Assembly: GCA_002415485.1 (NCBI GenBank)
Contig: DHYU01000086.1
Location: forward strand, 1 to 14,283
Direction of reading: 5' to 3'
Source: Proteobacteria bacterium UBA5122
GTDB taxonomy: Bacteria; Pseudomonadota; Gammaproteobacteria; Tenderiales; Tenderiaceae
Length of the DNA stretch: 14,283 nucleotides
Below the pieces are notes generated by a model. The model saw only the letters and a program-made list of their open reading frames with translations. It was not told where the DNA came from and made no database searches. The translations under genes and the position numbers were made by a program. Position 1 is the stretch's first letter; every line of letters begins with the position of its first letter. Of this stretch, positions 13,433 through 14,283 are shown in pieces.

Positions 13433-14283
13433 GCGCGGTTGCGACCGACAAAACGCCGCTGCTGGCGCGCTTTAAGCCCACGCACTTGGCCGACGACATG
13501 GTCGACGGCAAGTTGATTGGCGCGTTGTTGTTCCTGTTGGCGCTGGGGCTGGTGATGGTGGCCTCGGCATCGATGAATATCGCTGAGCGCGACTTCGGTG
13601 GCGCGTGGCATTACACCATCCGTCAGGCGCTGTTCATTGGTATGGGCCTGGCATTGGCACTGGTGGTGACGCAGATCCCGATGAGCCTCTGGCAGCGTCA
13701 GGGGCCACTGTTGTTGATCGCCTCGTTCGTGATGTTGATCGTGGTCTTGATCCCCGGCATCGGCAAGGAAGTGAATGGCGCGCAACGCTGGTTGAATCTG
13801 GGTATCATCAATCTGCAGGTATCAGAGCTGGTGAAGCTGTTTGTGGTGATCTATCTGGCCGGTTATCTGGTGCGTCGTATTGAAGAGGTGCGCGCCACGG
13901 TGTGGGGCTTTATCAAACCGATGGCGATGCTGGGGTTGCTCAGTGTGTTGTTGTTGGTGCAGCCCGACTTCGGCGCGACGGCGGTGATGATGGCGGCGGC
14001 GCTGGGCATGATGTTTCTGGCCGGGGTGCGCCTGTGGCAATACGGCGTGCTGGTGCTGGTGGTCGGTGGCGCGATGGCGGTGCTGGCGGTGACCTCGCCG
14101 TATCGGATGCAGCGTTTGACCACCTTCCTGAATCCGTGGGCCGATGAGTATGTCAACGCTGGTGGCTACCAGTTGGCGCAGGCGCTGATCGCGATCGGTC
14201 GTGGCGAGATCTGGGGCGTCGGTCTCGGCAGCGGTATGCAGAAGCTGTTTTATCTGCCTGAGGCGCACACCGATTTCATCTTT
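13429..14283 (+). CDS. ftsW: Septal peptidoglycan glycosyltransferase FtsW (C-terminus missing)
   Basis: The first 285 residues of a SEDS-family inner-membrane protein that polymerises lipid II at the septum in complex with FtsI; the frame is still open at the right edge. A cytoplasmic N-terminus (about 1-28) is followed by hydrophobic helices. Signature segments: LVMVASASMNIAERDFGG, GKEVNGAQRWLNLGIINLQ, SELVKLFVVIYLAGYLVRR, LLVQPDFGATAVM, NPWADEYVNAGGYQLAQAL and GEIWGVGLGSGMQKL, ending in LPEAHTDFIF. D282 in HTDFIF corresponds to the catalytic aspartate known from SEDS proteins, so the window stops three codons after it. ATG 13429 overlaps the murD stop by four bases (ATGA) and has GAGGG (13419-13423) five bases upstream. 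The gene normally next in this cluster is murG. Confidence 0.97.
   Translation, partial: MSAVATDKTPLLARFKPTHLADDMVDGKLIGALLFLLALGLVMVASASMNIAERDFGGAWHYTIRQALFIGMGLALALVVTQIPMSLWQRQGPLLLIASFVMLIVVLIPGIGKEVNGAQRWLNLGIINLQVSELVKLFVVIYLAGYLVRRIEEVRATVWGFIKPMAMLGLLSVLLLVQPDFGATAVMMAAALGMMFLAGVRLWQYGVLVLVVGGAMAVLAVTSPYRMQRLTTFLNPWADEYVNAGGYQLAQALIAIGRGEIWGVGLGSGMQKLFYLPEAHTDFIF

Noticed and set aside
1..14283. CRISPR array, insertion sequence, tRNA, prophage or defence genes
   Set aside because: Looked for on both strands; no repeat-spacer pattern, terminal repeats, cloverleaf or relevant protein motif was seen.

Overview
The window is a piece of a gammaproteobacterial chromosome of roughly 60% G+C. 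It carries the start of the dcw (division and cell wall) cluster next to the block diaA-yraN-lpoA / rsmI and the RNase P RNA gene. LpoA is essentially confined to Gammaproteobacteria. The gene order (rsmI, rnpB, mraZ and onward, with lpoA-yraN-diaA divergent) is, from memory, the order seen in Pseudomonas-type genomes; in E. coli the two blocks are far apart. MurE carries the DNPR signature of the meso-diaminopimelate-adding enzyme, as expected for a Gram-negative. I cannot name the genus.

Layout. Minus strand, left side: diaA (cut by the window edge at base 1), yraN and lpoA form a compact operon transcribed leftward. It is divergent from rsmI across a 67-bp gap that holds two candidate extended -10 promoters. 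A small minus-strand gene for a predicted outer-membrane beta-barrel protein lies tail-to-tail with rsmI. Next comes rnpB on the plus strand, with a clear -10 box and a strong intrinsic terminator. A 301-bp A+T-rich gap then carries the mraZ promoter and an array of MraZ boxes. From 4690 to the right edge the genes are mraZ, rsmH, ftsL, ftsI, murE, murF, mraY, murD and ftsW (cut at base 14283), all on the plus strand.

How the genes work together. MurE, MurF and MurD build the UDP-MurNAc-pentapeptide. MraY transfers it to undecaprenyl phosphate as lipid I. FtsW and FtsI polymerise and cross-link septal peptidoglycan with FtsL as divisome partner. LpoA, encoded nearby, is the outer-membrane activator of the elongation synthase PBP1A. 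MraZ is the cluster's own transcriptional regulator. RsmH and RsmI both methylate C1402 of 16S rRNA (base N4 and ribose 2'-O), so both enzymes for one rRNA nucleotide lie in this window. DiaA belongs to the family that controls DnaA. Nearly all dcw junctions overlap by 1 or 4 bases, implying tight translational coupling.

I found no mobile element, CRISPR array, tRNA or defence system, and nothing that looks like a new multi-gene system. The least ordinary parts are the MraZ-box array running into the Shine-Dalgarno and start codon of mraZ, the undersized beta-barrel gene between rsmI and rnpB, and the probable near-leaderless lpoA transcript.
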